DNA from: Sapria himalayana
Lineage: Eukaryota; Streptophyta; Magnoliopsida; Malpighiales; Rafflesiaceae
Assembly (NCBI GenBank): GCA_029783825.1
Contig: JAREIK010005856.1
Span: 1 to 64,000, forward strand
Length of the DNA stretch: 64,000 nt
Reading direction: 5' to 3'
Shown: positions 12,058 to 25,404 of the stretch, piece by piece
How positions within the stretch are numbered: position 1 is the first letter of the stretch
Layout: each line of letters opens with the position of its first letter
Position numbers and translations under genes: made by a program
The notes under the pieces: model-generated
Database searches by the model: none
What the model was told of the DNA's origin: nothing
The model's input: the letters and a program-made list of their open reading frames with translations, nothing else

Positions 12058-15000
12058 ATATAAAGTTAAATTCAGTAAACTTCTAAACCCCGTAATGCCT
12101 AAATACATAAACCATTAAACCGCTAAATACTACTTAATAATTAATAAATCTAATTTTTATTGCTATTTATGATATTTTTAAATATTCATTTTATATATTT
12201 ATTAGTGAATTTTTAGATATATTTATTACAAAATAAATTATGAGTTGGACAAATATAATTTAATAATATATTATTTATCTAATAAAATATACGCTTATAA
12301 AAGAAGTATAAATTTAAAAATTAAAAATTATTATCAAGTATATATGTTACTTGAATTTTGAATCAATTTGGGTTTTGTAAATAATTTGTAATTAATATCT
12401 ATCTTAATATTAATAGTTTATAAAATTAATTTTGATCATTATTATAATATCTATCAATAAAATTATTTATATTTAATTTATATGATATATAATTATTAAT
12501 ATTATTATAAAAAAATATGGTATTAAAAAATTTCAAAAAATTTAAATATTATTATATTTCAAATGTTATAACCTATGAAAAATGATAAAAAATTATAGAA
12601 ATTTTGTTTGTTATTTTATTTTTTTAAATAAAACCCATAAACCATTAAAGCCTAAAAAACAAAAAATCGCTAAACTTCTAATGATAAAACCTCTAATAAT
12701 TAAATCATTAAACTTGTATACATTAATAATAATCATAAATCTCATTTAAATTTTTGATTCATTATAAATTTTAATTTTTATTCTAATAGTTATCTATTTA
12801 ATTTATAGAAATATTAATTAAAACATAAATTATTAGTGAGACAGATATAATTTAAATTAAAACTGGCATCCCTAAATAATAAATAATAATCCTCATTTTT
12901 TATATTATAATTTAAATAGTCATCTTAATTATTTATTGTTTATTTAATATATAAATATTAATTACAAAATAAATTGAGTTAAACAAATATAAATTATATA
13001 AATTATTTTTGATCAAAAAAATTATTGATTTACTTTTTTAAAAAAAAAAATTTCAAAACAAAAAATTATTATAATGTAATATATTTGCTTTCCTTCTGAA
13101 TCATTTTAGGTTTTGTAATTATATTTTAATTGATATCTATCTTATTAATAATAGATTATTAATTATTTTTTGATCATTATTAGAATATTTATCAATAAAA
13201 GTTGTTATATTGAATTATATGATATAAAAATATAATGATTATTATAACTAAATATTGTATTCACATTTAAAAAAATTAAAAATTATTATATTTTCAAAGG
13301 TTAGAACCTTTGAAAATATTAAAAAAATATAAAAATAAATTTTCTATTATTTTATTTTTTTAATAAAACCTATAACCCACTAAATGCATACACAGTTAAA
13401 TCAGTAAACTCCTAAACCTCATAATGCCTAAATACATAAACATTAAACCACTATATACTACTTAATAATTAATAAATCTAATTTTAATTTTATTTATTAT
13501 AATTTTAAATATTCATTTTAATTATTTATTAGTTTATTTTTATAGAAATATTTATTACAAATTTAATTATGAGAGCGACATATATATTTTAATTAATTTA
13601 ATTTTAATCTAACAAAATATATGCCTATAAAAGAAGTAAAAATTAAAAATTATTATATTTTAATATATTTTACTTTAATTTTAATCAATTTGGGTTTTGT
13701 AAATTTTTTTAATTAATATCAATCTTTTTATTAATAGTTTAGTAATTTAAATTTTGATCATTATTATATTAATATCTCAATAAAATTGTTTATATTGAAT
13801 TTATATGATAATAATTATTAATATTATTATAACTAAATATTCTTTTCACATTACAAAAATTTTAAATGTTATTATATTTTCAAAAGTTATAACCTATAAA
13901 AATGAGAAAAAATTACAATTTTTTTTTGTTATTTTGTTGTTTAAATAAAACCTATAAACCAGTAAATGCCTAAAAACATAAATTGCTAAACTCCTAAACG
14001 ACAAAACCTCTAAATACTTAAACCATTAAACAGGTATACATTAATAAACATGTGTACATTAATTTTTATTAAGTATAATTTTAAATTTTTATTTTAATTA
14101 TTTATCAGTTTATTTTTATAGAAATATTAATTACAAAATAAATTATTACTGAGACATATCTAATTTAAATAATTTATTTTTCATCAAAAAAAAATATTTA
14201 TCCTTATAAAAAGAGGCAAAATTTTAAAAACAAAAATTTATTTATTTAGTAATATATTTTATATTTATTTTGAATAATTTTAGATTTTACAATTATATTT
14301 TAATTTATAACATTCTTATTAATAATAGTTTTTATATTTTTTATTGATCATTATTATAATATCTATTTATAAAATTATTTATATTGAGTTTACATTATAT
14401 ATAATTATTAAGATTATTATTACTGAATATTATATTCACATTTAAAAAAATTAAAAATTATTATATTTTCAAAGGTTATAACCTTCAAAAATTAACAAAA
14501 AATAAAAAATTGAATTTTTTATTTTTTATTCTTTAAATAAAAACTATAAATCACTTAAGGCCTAAACACTTAAATCAATAAACCCCAAAACACCTAAATA
14601 CTTAAACCATTAAACTAGTATATCCTGAATAATAAATAACAAATCTCTATTTATTCGTATTCATTATAATTTTAAATATTCATTTTAATTATTTTTTAGT
14701 TTATTTTTATAGAATTATAAATTAAAATAAAATTATGATGAAAACAAATATAAATTAAATAATTTACTTTTAATAAAAAATAATATAAACTTATAAAAAG
14801 AAGCAAAACATCAAAGAAAGTATTATTTTGTAATATATTTTACTTTGATTTTGAATAAATTTATGTTTTGCAAATATATTTAAAATTATAAATATCTTAT
14901 TAATAATAGTTTATTTTTTTTTGATCATTAATATAATATATTTAATATAATTGTTTATATTGAATTTACATGATATATAATTATTAAGATTATCATAACT

Positions 15001-18000
15001 AAATATAGTATTCACATATAAAAAAAATTTAAAAATTGTTATATTTTCAAAGTTTATAACTTTCAAAATTGAGAAAAATAACAAAAATAATTTTTGTTAT
15101 ATCATTGTTTAAATAAACTTATAAACCATTAAATGCCTAAATACATAAATATCTAAACTCTTAAACCCCTAAGCACCTAAATACTTAAACCTTTAAACTC
15201 ATAACCTTAATATAATTTAAATAATTTAAAGAAATTTTAATTACAAAATAAATTATGAGTGATACAAATATAATTTAAATAATATATTTTTCATCAAAAA
15301 AACATATAAGCTTATAAAATGATGTAAAACTAAAAAAAATTATTATTTAGTAATAAATTTTACTTTGATTTTGAATCATTTTAAGTTTTTTAATTATATT
15401 TTAATTTATATCTATCATATATATAAAAGTTTATTAATTTATTTTTGATAATTGATATAATATCTATCAATAAAATTGGTTATATTTAGTTTATATTATA
15501 TATAGGTATGATATTTATCATTACTATATATTGTATTCACATTTTTAAAAAATTTTAAAATTATTATATTTCAAATGTTATAACCTTTGAAATTTTGAAA
15601 AAAATATAAAAAATAATTTTTTTGTTATTTCATTGTTTGAATAAAACCTATAAACCACTAATTCCTAAAAACATAAATTGCTAACAGGTGAAAAAATAGA
15701 TTATAATCTATTTATATGCCTAAACACTTAACATTATATAATGAAAATTATTATTTCATTATTATAACTAAATATTATATTCACTTTTGAAAAAAATTTT
15801 AAAAATTATTATTTTTTCAAAGATTATAATCTTTAACATGTGAAAAAATAAAAAAAAAATATTTTTTTTGTTATTTTATTGTTTAAATAAAACTTATAAA
15901 CCACTAAATACCTAACCACTAAAATCACTAAACTACAAAATCTCGATGCCCCTATATAGATAATCCTTTAAACTGATATACCCTAAATAATAATTAATAA
16001 ATCTCATTTTTATTTGTTTTCATTATAATTTTAAAAATTTATTTTGATTATTTAGTTTTTTATTTATATATATATATTAATTATAAAATAAATTATGAGT
16101 TAAAAATATAATTTATAAAAATTATTTTCATCAAAAAATTATTAGCTTATAAAAAGAATAAAAATTAAAAACAAATAATTATTATCAAGTAATATATTTT
16201 GCTTTGCTTTTGAATCATTTTAGGTTTTGATATTATATTTTAAATAATATCAATGTTATTCATAAAAGATTTTTAATTTATATTTTGATAATTATTAGAA
16301 TATCTATCAATAAAATTGTTTATATTGAATTTATATGATATATAATTATTATAATTATTATATATAAATATTTATTCACTTTTTTAAAAAAATTAAAAAT
16401 TATTATATTTTCAAAGGTTAACATTTGAAAATTTCAAAAAATAATAAAAATAATTTTTTTATTTTATTTTTTAAATAAAAACTATAAACCACTAAATGCA
16501 TACACAGTTAAATCAGTAAACTCTTAAACCCGTAATGCATAAATACATAAACCATTAAACTTCTATATACTACTTAATAATTAATAAATCTAATTTTATT
16601 TCTATTTATTATAATTTTAAATATTCATTTAATTATTTATTAGTTTATTTTTATAGAAATATTTATTAAAAAATAAAGTATGAGTGCGACAAATATAATT
16701 AATTAATTTATTTTTAATAAAAAAAATATACATTTATAAAAGAAGTAAAAATTTAAAAATTAATAATTATTATCCAGTAATATATTTTACATTAATTTTG
16801 AATCAATTTGGGTTTTGTAAATATTTTTAATTAATATCTATCTTTTTATTAATAGTATATTAATTTAATTTTTGATCATTATTATATTATTTATCAATAA
16901 AATTGTTTATATTGAATTTATATGATTTATAATTATTAATATTATTATAACTAAATATTGTATTCACATTTCAAAAAATTGTAAATATTATTATATTTTC
17001 AAAGGTTATAACCTATGAAAATGATAACAAATTATAGAAATTTTTTTGTTATTTTATTTTATTATATAAAACCTATAAAGCACTAAAAGCCTAAAAACAT
17101 AAATCGCTAAACTCCTAACGACAAAACCTCTAAATACTTAAACCATTAAACTTGTATGCATTAATAATAAATCATAAATCTAATTTAATTTTATTCAGTA
17201 TAATTTTAAATTTATATTCTAATTATTTATCAGTTTATTTTTATAGAAATATTAATTACAAAATAAATTATTAGGGAGACAGATATAACTTAAATTTAAC
17301 CTGTATACCCTAAATAATAATAATAAATCTCATTTTTTTTTCATTATAATTTTAAATATTCATTTTAATTATTATTTTTTTAATTTTATATAAATATTAA
17401 TTAAAAAATAAATTTTGAGTTAGAAAAATATAATTTATGTAAATTATTTTTAATCAAAAAATATAGATAAACTTTTATTATAAAAAAAATTCAAAACAAA
17501 AAAATATTATATAGTATATATTTTTCTTTGCTTATGAATCATTTTATATTTTGTAATTATATTTAATTGATATCAATCTTATTAATAATATTTTTTTTAA
17601 TTTATTTTTTGATAATTATTAGAATATTTATCACTAAAATTGTTTATATTGAATTTATATGATATATAAATATAATGATTATTATAACTAAATATTGAAT
17701 TCACTTTTGAAAATAAATTAAAAATTATTATATTTTTAAAGGTTATAACCTTTGAAAATATCAAAAAATAATAAAAATAAATGTTTTGTTATTTTATTTT
17801 TTAAATAAAACCTATAAACCACTAAATGCATACACAATTAAATTAGTAAACACCTAAACCTAGTAATACCTAAATACATAAACCATTAAACTGCTATATA
17901 ATACATAATAATTAATAAATCTAATTTTAATTTCTATTTATTATAGTTATAAATATTCAATTAATTATTTATTAGTTTATTTTTATAGAAATATTTATTA

Positions 18001-20210
18001 TAACATAAATTATTGTGTGACAAATATAATTTAAATAATTTATTTTTAATCAAAAGAAATATATACGCTTATAAAAGAAGTAAATTTTAAAAATTAAAAA
18101 TTATTATCCAGTAATATATTTTACTTTAATTTTGAATCAATTTGGGTTTTGTAATTATTTTTTAATTAATATCTATCTTATTATTAATAGTTTATTAATT
18201 TAATTTTTGATCATTATTATAATATCTATCAATAAAATTATTTATATTGAATTTATATCATATATAATAACTAATATTATTATAACTAAATATTGTATTC
18301 ACATTTCAAAAAATTTTAAATATTATTATATTTTCAAATGTTATAACCTATGAAATTGAGAAAAAATTTCTAATTTTTTTTTGTTATTTTATTGATTAAA
18401 TAAAACCTATAAACAACTAAATGCCTAATAAAACCTAAATCGCTAAACTTTTAAAATACAAACCCTCTAAATACTTAAACCATTAAACTAGTATACATTA
18501 ATAATAATTCAAAAATATCATTTTAATTTTTATTAAGTAAAATTTTAAATTTTATTTTAATTAATTTTTAGTTTATTTTTATAGAAATATTAAATACAAA
18601 ATAAATTATTACTATGACAGATCTAATTTAAATTAGACTGATATACCCTAAATAATAAATAATAAATCTCATATTTTAATTATACTTTTAAATATTCATT
18701 TTAATTATTTATTTGTGTATTTTTATATAAATATTAATTACAAATAATTTATGATTTACACAAATATAATTTATATAAATTATATTTCATCAAAAAATTA
18801 TAGATAAACTTTTAAAAGAAAAAAAAATTTCAAAACAAAAAATTATTGTATAGTAATATATTTTGCTTTGCTTCTGAATCATTTTAGGTTTTGTAATTAT
18901 ATTTTAATTGATATTTATCTTATTAATAATAGATTATTAAGTTATTTTTTCATCATTATTAGAATATTTATCAATAAAAATGTTTATATTGAATTTATAT
19001 GATATATAAATATAATGATTATTATAACTAAATATTGTATTCAGTTTTGAAAATAATTTTAAAATTATTATATTTTCAAAGGTTATAACCTTTGAAAATG
19101 TCAAAAAATAAAAAAAAATAAATTTTTTGTTATTTCTTTTTTTAAATAAAAACTATAGATCATTAAATGCTTACTTACTTAAATCAGTAAGCTCATAAAT
19201 CCTAAACCCCTAAATACATAAACCTTTTAACAGCTATATACGATTTAATAAATAATAAATCTCATTTTTATTTCTATTTATTATAATTTTAAATATTAAT
19301 TTTAATTATTTATAGTTTAATTTTTTAGAAAAATTAATTACAAAATAAATTTCGAGTGAGACAAATATTATTTAAATAATTTATTTTAATATTTGACAAA
19401 ATATAAGCTTATAAAAAGAAGGAAAATTTTAAAAATTAAATATTATTATTTAGTAATATATTTTGATTTGATTTTGAATCATTTTGTGTTATTTAAATAT
19501 ATTTTAATAAATATTAATATTATTAATAATAGTTTATTAATTTAATTTTTGATCATTATTATAATATCTATCATTAATATTATTTATATTGAATTTATAT
19601 GATATACAATTAGTAAGATTAATATAATTATACATGGTATTCACATTTCAAAAAAGTTTAAAAATTATTTTTTTTCAAAGGTTATAACCTTTGAAAATCA
19701 GAAAAAATCTAAAAAAAATTTTTTTATTTTTATTATATAAATAAAACCTATAAACCACTAAATACATAAAAACATAAATTTATAAACTCCTAAATGACAA
19801 AACTCCTAAATAATCAAACCATTAAACTGGTATACCACATATAATAAATCATAAATCTCATTTTAATTGGTATTCATTATAATTTTAAATATTCATTTTA
19901 ATTATTTATTAGTTTATTTAATTATAGAAATATTAATTACTTAATAAATAATGAGCGAGACAACTATAATTTTAATAATTTATTTTTAATCAAAAAAAAT
20001 ATATAAGCATATAAAAAGAAGTAAAATTTAAAAACAAAATATTATTATTTAGTAATATATTTTTCTTTGATTTTGAATCATTATATATAGGTTTTGTAAT
20101 TATATTTTAATTGCTATCAATCTTATTAAGAATAGTTTATTAATTTATTATTTGATCAATTTTATAATATCTAAAAATAAAATTACTTATATTTAATTTA
20201 AATGTCTTTT
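12058..20210 (+). repeat. AT-rich ~595-bp satellite array, + orientation (block 2)
   Basis: The same satellite continues after hAT copy A. Palindrome landmarks lie near 12,570, 13,305, 13,885, 14,480, 15,055, 15,580, 16,420, 17,010, 17,745, 18,340, 19,085 and 19,690. The 740-bp monomer variant recurs at 12,840 and 17,280, and again near 18,615. Around 15,680-15,830 one monomer is rearranged: a short palindromic AGATTATAATCT segment has replaced part of the octamer tract. Unoccupied versions of the hAT target lie at 13,380, 16,492 and 17,822. The orientation ends abruptly at about 20,210 inside a monomer. No gene seen. Confidence 0.93.
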
Positions 20211-22915
20211 TATTCAAGATATACTGGTTTAATGGTTTAAGTATTTAGGTGTTTTTGGGTTTAGGAGTTTAGTGATTTAAGTGTTTAGACCTTTATTGTT
20301 TTATAGTTATTATCTAAAGAATTAAAAAACAAAAAATTTAATTTTTTGAATTTTTTTAAATTTTTGAAGGTTGTAACCTTTGAAAATATAATAATTTATT
20401 ATTTTTTTAAATGTGAATATAATATTAAGTTATAATAATCTTAATAATTTTATATAATGTAAACTAAATATAAATAATTTTATTAATAGATATTATAATA
20501 ATGATCAATAAATAAATTAATAAACTAGTATTAATAAGAATTATATAAATTAAAATATAATTGTAGAATGAAAAATGATTCAAAATCAAAATAAGATATA
20601 TTACAAAATAATAATTTTTTTATTTTAAAAATTTTGCATCATTTATAAGCATATATTTTTTTTGATGAAAAATAAATTATTTAATTTATATTTGTCTCAC
20701 TAATAATTTATTTTGTAATTAATATTTCTATAAAAATAAATTGATAAAAATTAAAATGAATATTTAAAATTATAATGAATACTAATAAATATAAAAATTT
20801 ATAAATACTTATATTTGATGTTAATTTAATATAAAAAATTGTATTAATATATATTATTATAATGATCGAAAAATAAATATAATTAACTATTATTAATAAG
20901 ATAGATATTAATTAAAATATATTTGTAGAAACCAAAATAATTCAAAATCAAAGTATATTATATTACTAAATAAAATTTTAAATTTTGAAATTTTGTTTAT
21001 TTTTATAATATTTTTTTTTCATAAAAAATAATTTATTTAAATTATATGTCTCACTCATTATTTAATTTGTAATTAATATTTCTATAAAAATAAACTCTAA
21101 AATAATTAAAATGAATATTTAAAATTATAATGAATATTTAAAATTATAATGAATACAAATAAAAATGAGATTTATTATTTATTATTTAGGTTATATAGGT
21201 TTAATGGTTTAAGTATTTAGGGGGTTTTGGGTTTAGGAGTCTAGAGATTTAAATGTGTAGGCATTTAGTGGTTTATAAGTTTTATTTAAATAATAAAATA
21301 ATCTTAATAATTATAAGACATTTAAATTAAATATAAGTAATTTTATTGTTATATATTATAAAAATGATCAAATAATAAATTAATAAACTTTTATTAATAA
21401 GATTGATAGCAAGCAAAACCTATATATAATGATTCAAAATCAAAGTAAAATATATTACTAAATAATAATTTTTGTTTTTAAATTTTTACTTCTTTATATA
21501 AGCTTATTTTTTTTGATTAAAAATAAATTATTAAAATTATATTTGTCTTACTCATTATTTATTTTGTGATTGATATTTCTATAAAAAACAAACTAATAAA
21601 TAATTAAAATGAATATTTAAAATTATAATGAATACAAATTAAAATGAGATTTATGATTTATTATATATGGTATGCTGGTTTAATGGTTTTATTATTTAGT
21701 GATTTATAGGTTTTATTTATATAATAAAAATTTAAAATTTTAATTTTTGATTTTTTCTATTTTTAATGGTTATAACCTTTGAAAAAAAATAATTTTTAAA
21801 ATATTTTGAAATGTGAATACCATGCATAATTATATTAATCATACTAATTATATATCATATAAATTCAATATAAATAATTTTAATGATAGATATTATAATA
21901 ATGATCAAAAATTAAATTAATAAACTATTATTAATAATATAAATATTAATTAAAATATATTTGCATAACTCAAAATGATTCAAAATCAAATCAAAATATA
22001 TTACTAAATAATAATATATAATTTTTAAAATTTGCCTTATTTTTATAAGCTTATATTTTTTTTATTAAAATAAATTATTTAAATAATATTAGTTTCACTC
22101 GAAATTTAGTTTGTAATTAAGTTTTCTAAAAAATAAACTATAAATAATTAAAATGAATATTAAAAATTAAAATATATAGAAATAAAAATGAGATTTATTT
22201 TTTATTAAGTAGTTAATAGCTAGTTAAAATGTTTATGTATTTAGGGTTTTGGGATTTATGAGCTTTCTGATTAAGTAAGTAAGCATTTAATGATCTATAG
22301 GTTTTTTTAAAAAATAAAATAAAAAAAAATATTTTTATTATTTTTTCTCATTTTATAAGGTTATAACCTTTGAAAATATAATAATTTTAAATTTTTTTCA
22401 AAAGTGAATTCAATATTTAGTTATAATAATCATTATATTTATATATCATATAAATTCAATATAAACATTTTTATCGATAAATATTCTAATAATGATGAAA
22501 AAATAACTTAATAATCTATTAATAATAAGATAGATATCAATTAAAATATATTTACAATGTCTAAAATGATTCAGAAGCAAAGCAAAATATTTTACTATAT
22601 AATAATTTTTTGTTTTGAATTTTTTTTCTCTTATAAAAAGTTTATCTATATTATTTTGATGAAAAATAATTTATATAAATTATATTTGTGTAACTCATAA
22701 TTTATTTTGTAATTAATATTTATATAAAAATAAATAAATAAATAATTAAATTTGAATATTTAAAATTAAAATCAAAAAAAATTAGGATTTATTATTTATT
22801 TTTAGGATATACCGGTTTAATTTAAATTAGATCTGTCTCACTAATAATTTTTTTTGTAATTAATATTTCTATAAAAATAAGCTGATAAATAATTAAAATT
22901 AAAATTAAAATTATA
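20211..22915 (-). repeat. Satellite array, inverted orientation (block 3a)
   Basis: From TATTCAAGATATACTGG onward the satellite reads as its reverse complement (TTTAGGTG octamers before the palindrome). Palindromes lie near 20,375, 21,770 and 22,365. Two monomers, near 20,820 and 21,295, have lost the palindrome through internal deletions. Going rightwards the subtypes mirror those read leftwards from 20,210, so the junction is the centre of an imperfect inverted repeat. The block decays into A/T-rich sequence at about 22,915. Confidence 0.92.
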
Positions 22916-23534
22916 TTTAATAATTAAAATAATTTATTTTCTTCCTCTCTCAAATCTAGAATGATTGCTAAAGCTCTAACCAAAATAATAGGAGCTTTCA
23001 CTTTATCTCTATTATGTCTCATCATATTTGATGTTGAATCATTGGGCTATCAAAGGTAATTTTACTCATGTACGCTAATAGACTAAACCAAAGTTGTACC
23101 CCTATGTGTTGAAATAGCTAGTTGTTGAGGATGCTATTTATATTGATTATTGTAATTTCTTCTAAAATTTCTTTCATGCACACACTCAAAGCAATTTTTT
23201 TAAAACATAGTGCACCTCTAAAAAAATAACGACCTTGTAGCCTATTAGAACAAACTAGCCCCAGGGCAATTTAAGCAGGGCAAGAAGTATGGGCTCTCTT
23301 TCAATCAAGAATCAAAAAATTTATTTTATTGGCATGTCTAAGCCTTTTTTTTATATCTATATGGATATGAAAAGTATCATATCTTTCTTTTTATATTAAA
23401 TGAGTTATGTATACAAGCTCACAATACCCAAAAAGGTGTAAATGAATCATATTCAAATGTATAAAAGGTTTTAATCATTGCTCAAAAATTAGTCTTGCAT
23501 ATTGACACTTGAGGTCACAAATCAAAGGAAAAAG

Positions 23535-23965
23535 CCATAGTGATATTTCCAATCCCAAGAATTTTAGCTATAGAAAGTTATAAAGAGTAGTACTCGAGCT
23601 TTAACTATTTCTAGGGTCATGACTTTTGCTCTTGAGGAATGTCCAAGTTACAATCATTCCTAGTGCAATGACTTTGCAATATAAAGATAAAATGCACAAG
23701 CTATGGTCATATCCAATACTATGACCCAATATTATAGTGATTAAATATGTATTCATGATCATTCTTAGTGCCATAACAATATGTTCAATAGAGAGACATA
23801 AGGTATGGCATATTCTCATCGATATGATTTTGTGTTCTAGAGACAAAATATACAATCATGACCATTGCTAATGCTAGAATAATCTAAAGCAAGAAAGAGA
23901 CCGAAACCATAACTCACCCCTTGAGTCATGACTTTGTGTTAGATATACAAAAAAATAAATCTATG
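23535..23965. repeat. Degenerate ~52-bp minisatellite (about 8-9 units)
   Basis: Related segments start near 23,535, 23,600, 23,649, 23,700, 23,752, 23,803, 23,855, 23,907 and 23,962. Each opens with a variant of ATGRTCATTCCTAGTG followed by a variant of CAATGACTTTG, then an A-rich tail ending near AGCT. Alternate units look slightly more alike (about 104 bp apart: ATCATTCCTAGTG, ATCATTCTTAGTG, ACCATTGCTAATG). The open frame on the minus strand across it is a by-product of the repeat. Confidence 0.65.
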
Positions 23966-24049
23966 ACATTCCTAAAACTTGTGAATTTCAATTTAAATTT
24001 AACACTTACTCATTTGATTATAAAAGTGCAAAACATGAGATTTAGGATT

Positions 24050-24115
24050 TGGGTTTGTGGGTTAGGGATATAATTTATGGTTAACGGTTTATGATTTTAA
24101 GTTTAGGGTTTATGG
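24050..24115 (+). repeat. Short interstitial telomere-like tract (TTTAGGG-type)
   Basis: Contains TTTAGGATTTGGGTTTG, GGGTTAGGGATA, and TTTAGGGTTTATGG with intervening GGTTTATGATTTT. These are diverged forms of the plant telomere heptamer TTTAGGG with a step close to 7 bp. The tract is short and could be chance in T/G-rich DNA, so confidence is moderate. Confidence 0.5.
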
Positions 24116-24689
24116 TTTTTTTTGTTATTTTTTTGGAAAATACACACTTTATTTATCATTTAGGCACAAAACTTACAAGAGACTAAAAAGCTGACTAATT
24201 TAGCCCAGCCCACCCAATCTTATGCACCTTAATGATTCTATGCATAAAATACATAAAAAAACATAATGCCTAATAATTCCAAGCATACGAATACAACTAA
24301 AATCACCTGGAATTCTCGGACATCAGAGTTGGCATTGAGTCATTATGTGCACTACGTCCTTTCCATTCGGATTTGTCCAAGCCTTTTGGAGGAACTTGAA
24401 TGATGCACCATATTAAAACTATGCAACTATAATATTGTGCATGTGCATGACATGCAGCATCAAGCGTTTGCCTATGCCATTTCTATGCAATGGAATACAT
24501 GTAAAACTGAATACCCATAAATCCACAAGTCCATATCTACGACACTTTGTCAATTCATTCTCACCTCTGAATTCCACATTCTTTTGCTCCAATGATCCTC
24601 AAAAGAGTATCTCTTGGGTAAGAATGCTTCCACCTCGAGCTCCAAGAAGTGGCTGTATGTTGCACCGACAAAATATCAAAAAATATGCA

Positions 24690-25395
24690 TGCATCGGTGT
24701 GCATGTGTGATGAGGTCCATCTCATAGTCTAATTATCTATGAGTACAACCAAGCTAGAATACAAGTAAAATTACAAAATGCTATAAAGATAGGTCTTCTG
24801 CTCCCGGGAGTGTAGCATCGCCTAATGTGTATTTAAAAAATGCTTTAGTGGGCCCCACATAAAGATACTCATGGGTCCAGGTGCCCTCATTGCATGCTAC
24901 ATAGAGAATAGACAAGATTGTGTGTGTGAGTATGTCATGGTCCGTCTCTACAAGTACATGGTGCATACAAAGTCCAAAATATAAATAAGACTACAAACAT
25001 AAACTACAAGTTTGAATCTTTCGCTCCTATTTGCCTGGTATGGACTTCATTGCTTACTGGCCCTGCTTGGTGATGCTTCGGCTTTTTCCGGCTCTCCAAT
25101 TAATCATGGATTACCCGCTACTCCTGTTGGGCGATGGTTGGGTGGCCCTCAATGCTTCCTGATAGGGCTAGTAGGACCCACTCCTAGCTACTCATGGGAT
25201 TACTCCCGACCACTTTGCTTGGTCTCGTCAGTTGTCTGAATATTATCATCCCGGCTTGCTAGTGGGGCCCTCTACAAGTTGGTGGCCCATATTTCTGGCT
25301 GCTTCCAGGACTTGCTGGCCCCTCTAAATGCTACACCAAAATGGACAAGAATATGTGCACGTGTGTACTGTGGTCCGTCGCTATGTGTGTGTGGT
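24690..25395. other. G+C-richer segment with three related sub-repeats
   Basis: The stretch is much richer in G+C than its surroundings. Three segments resemble each other: GTGTGCATGTGTGATGAGG followed by TCCATCTC near 24,692; GTGTGTGAGTATGTCATGG followed by TCCGTCTC near 24,918; and GTGCACGTGTGTACTGTGG followed by TCCGTCGC near 25,352. The first two also share later parts (ATACAAGTAAAATTACAAA versus AATATAAATAAGACTACAA, then TCTTCTGCTCC versus TCTTTCGCTCC). A 75-codon open frame (25,012-25,239) and a 91-codon frame (24,435-24,710) cross the area, but neither shows a recognisable domain. It may be part of an old, unrecognised repeat. Confidence 0.45.
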
Positions 25396-25404
25396 TCAGT
25401 AGTA

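Larger units (their letters stand above)
22930..25404. other. Non-satellite island inside the satellite
   Basis: About 2.5 kb with none of the satellite anchors and a more balanced base composition. It begins near CTTCCTCTCTCAAATC and ends just before GTTTAGGAGTTAAG, where the satellite resumes at a different monomer position, so it is not a clean insertion; about 170 bp of satellite is missing between its sides. I recognise no protein domain and see no target duplication. 22,930-23,530 holds nothing I can name. The rest contains a 52-bp minisatellite, a telomere-like stretch and a G+C-richer segment, listed separately. It may be unrelated chromosomal or TE-derived DNA trapped in the array. 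Confidence 0.75.

Noticed and set aside
11626..12059. Open frames across the right end of hAT copy A and the same region of the units (for example 46,898-47,197)
   Set aside because: They run through the (TA)n tract and the subterminal repeats and show no conserved product; shadows of element ends.
23601..23855. An 84-codon minus-strand frame
   Set aside because: It coincides with the 52-bp minisatellite, whose unit translates into repeated similar residues.
24435..25239. Two open frames (91 and 75 codons) in the island as possible host genes
   Set aside because: No recognisable domain, the second begins at TTG, and they overlap G+C-rich repeat-like DNA. Chance frames are expected there.
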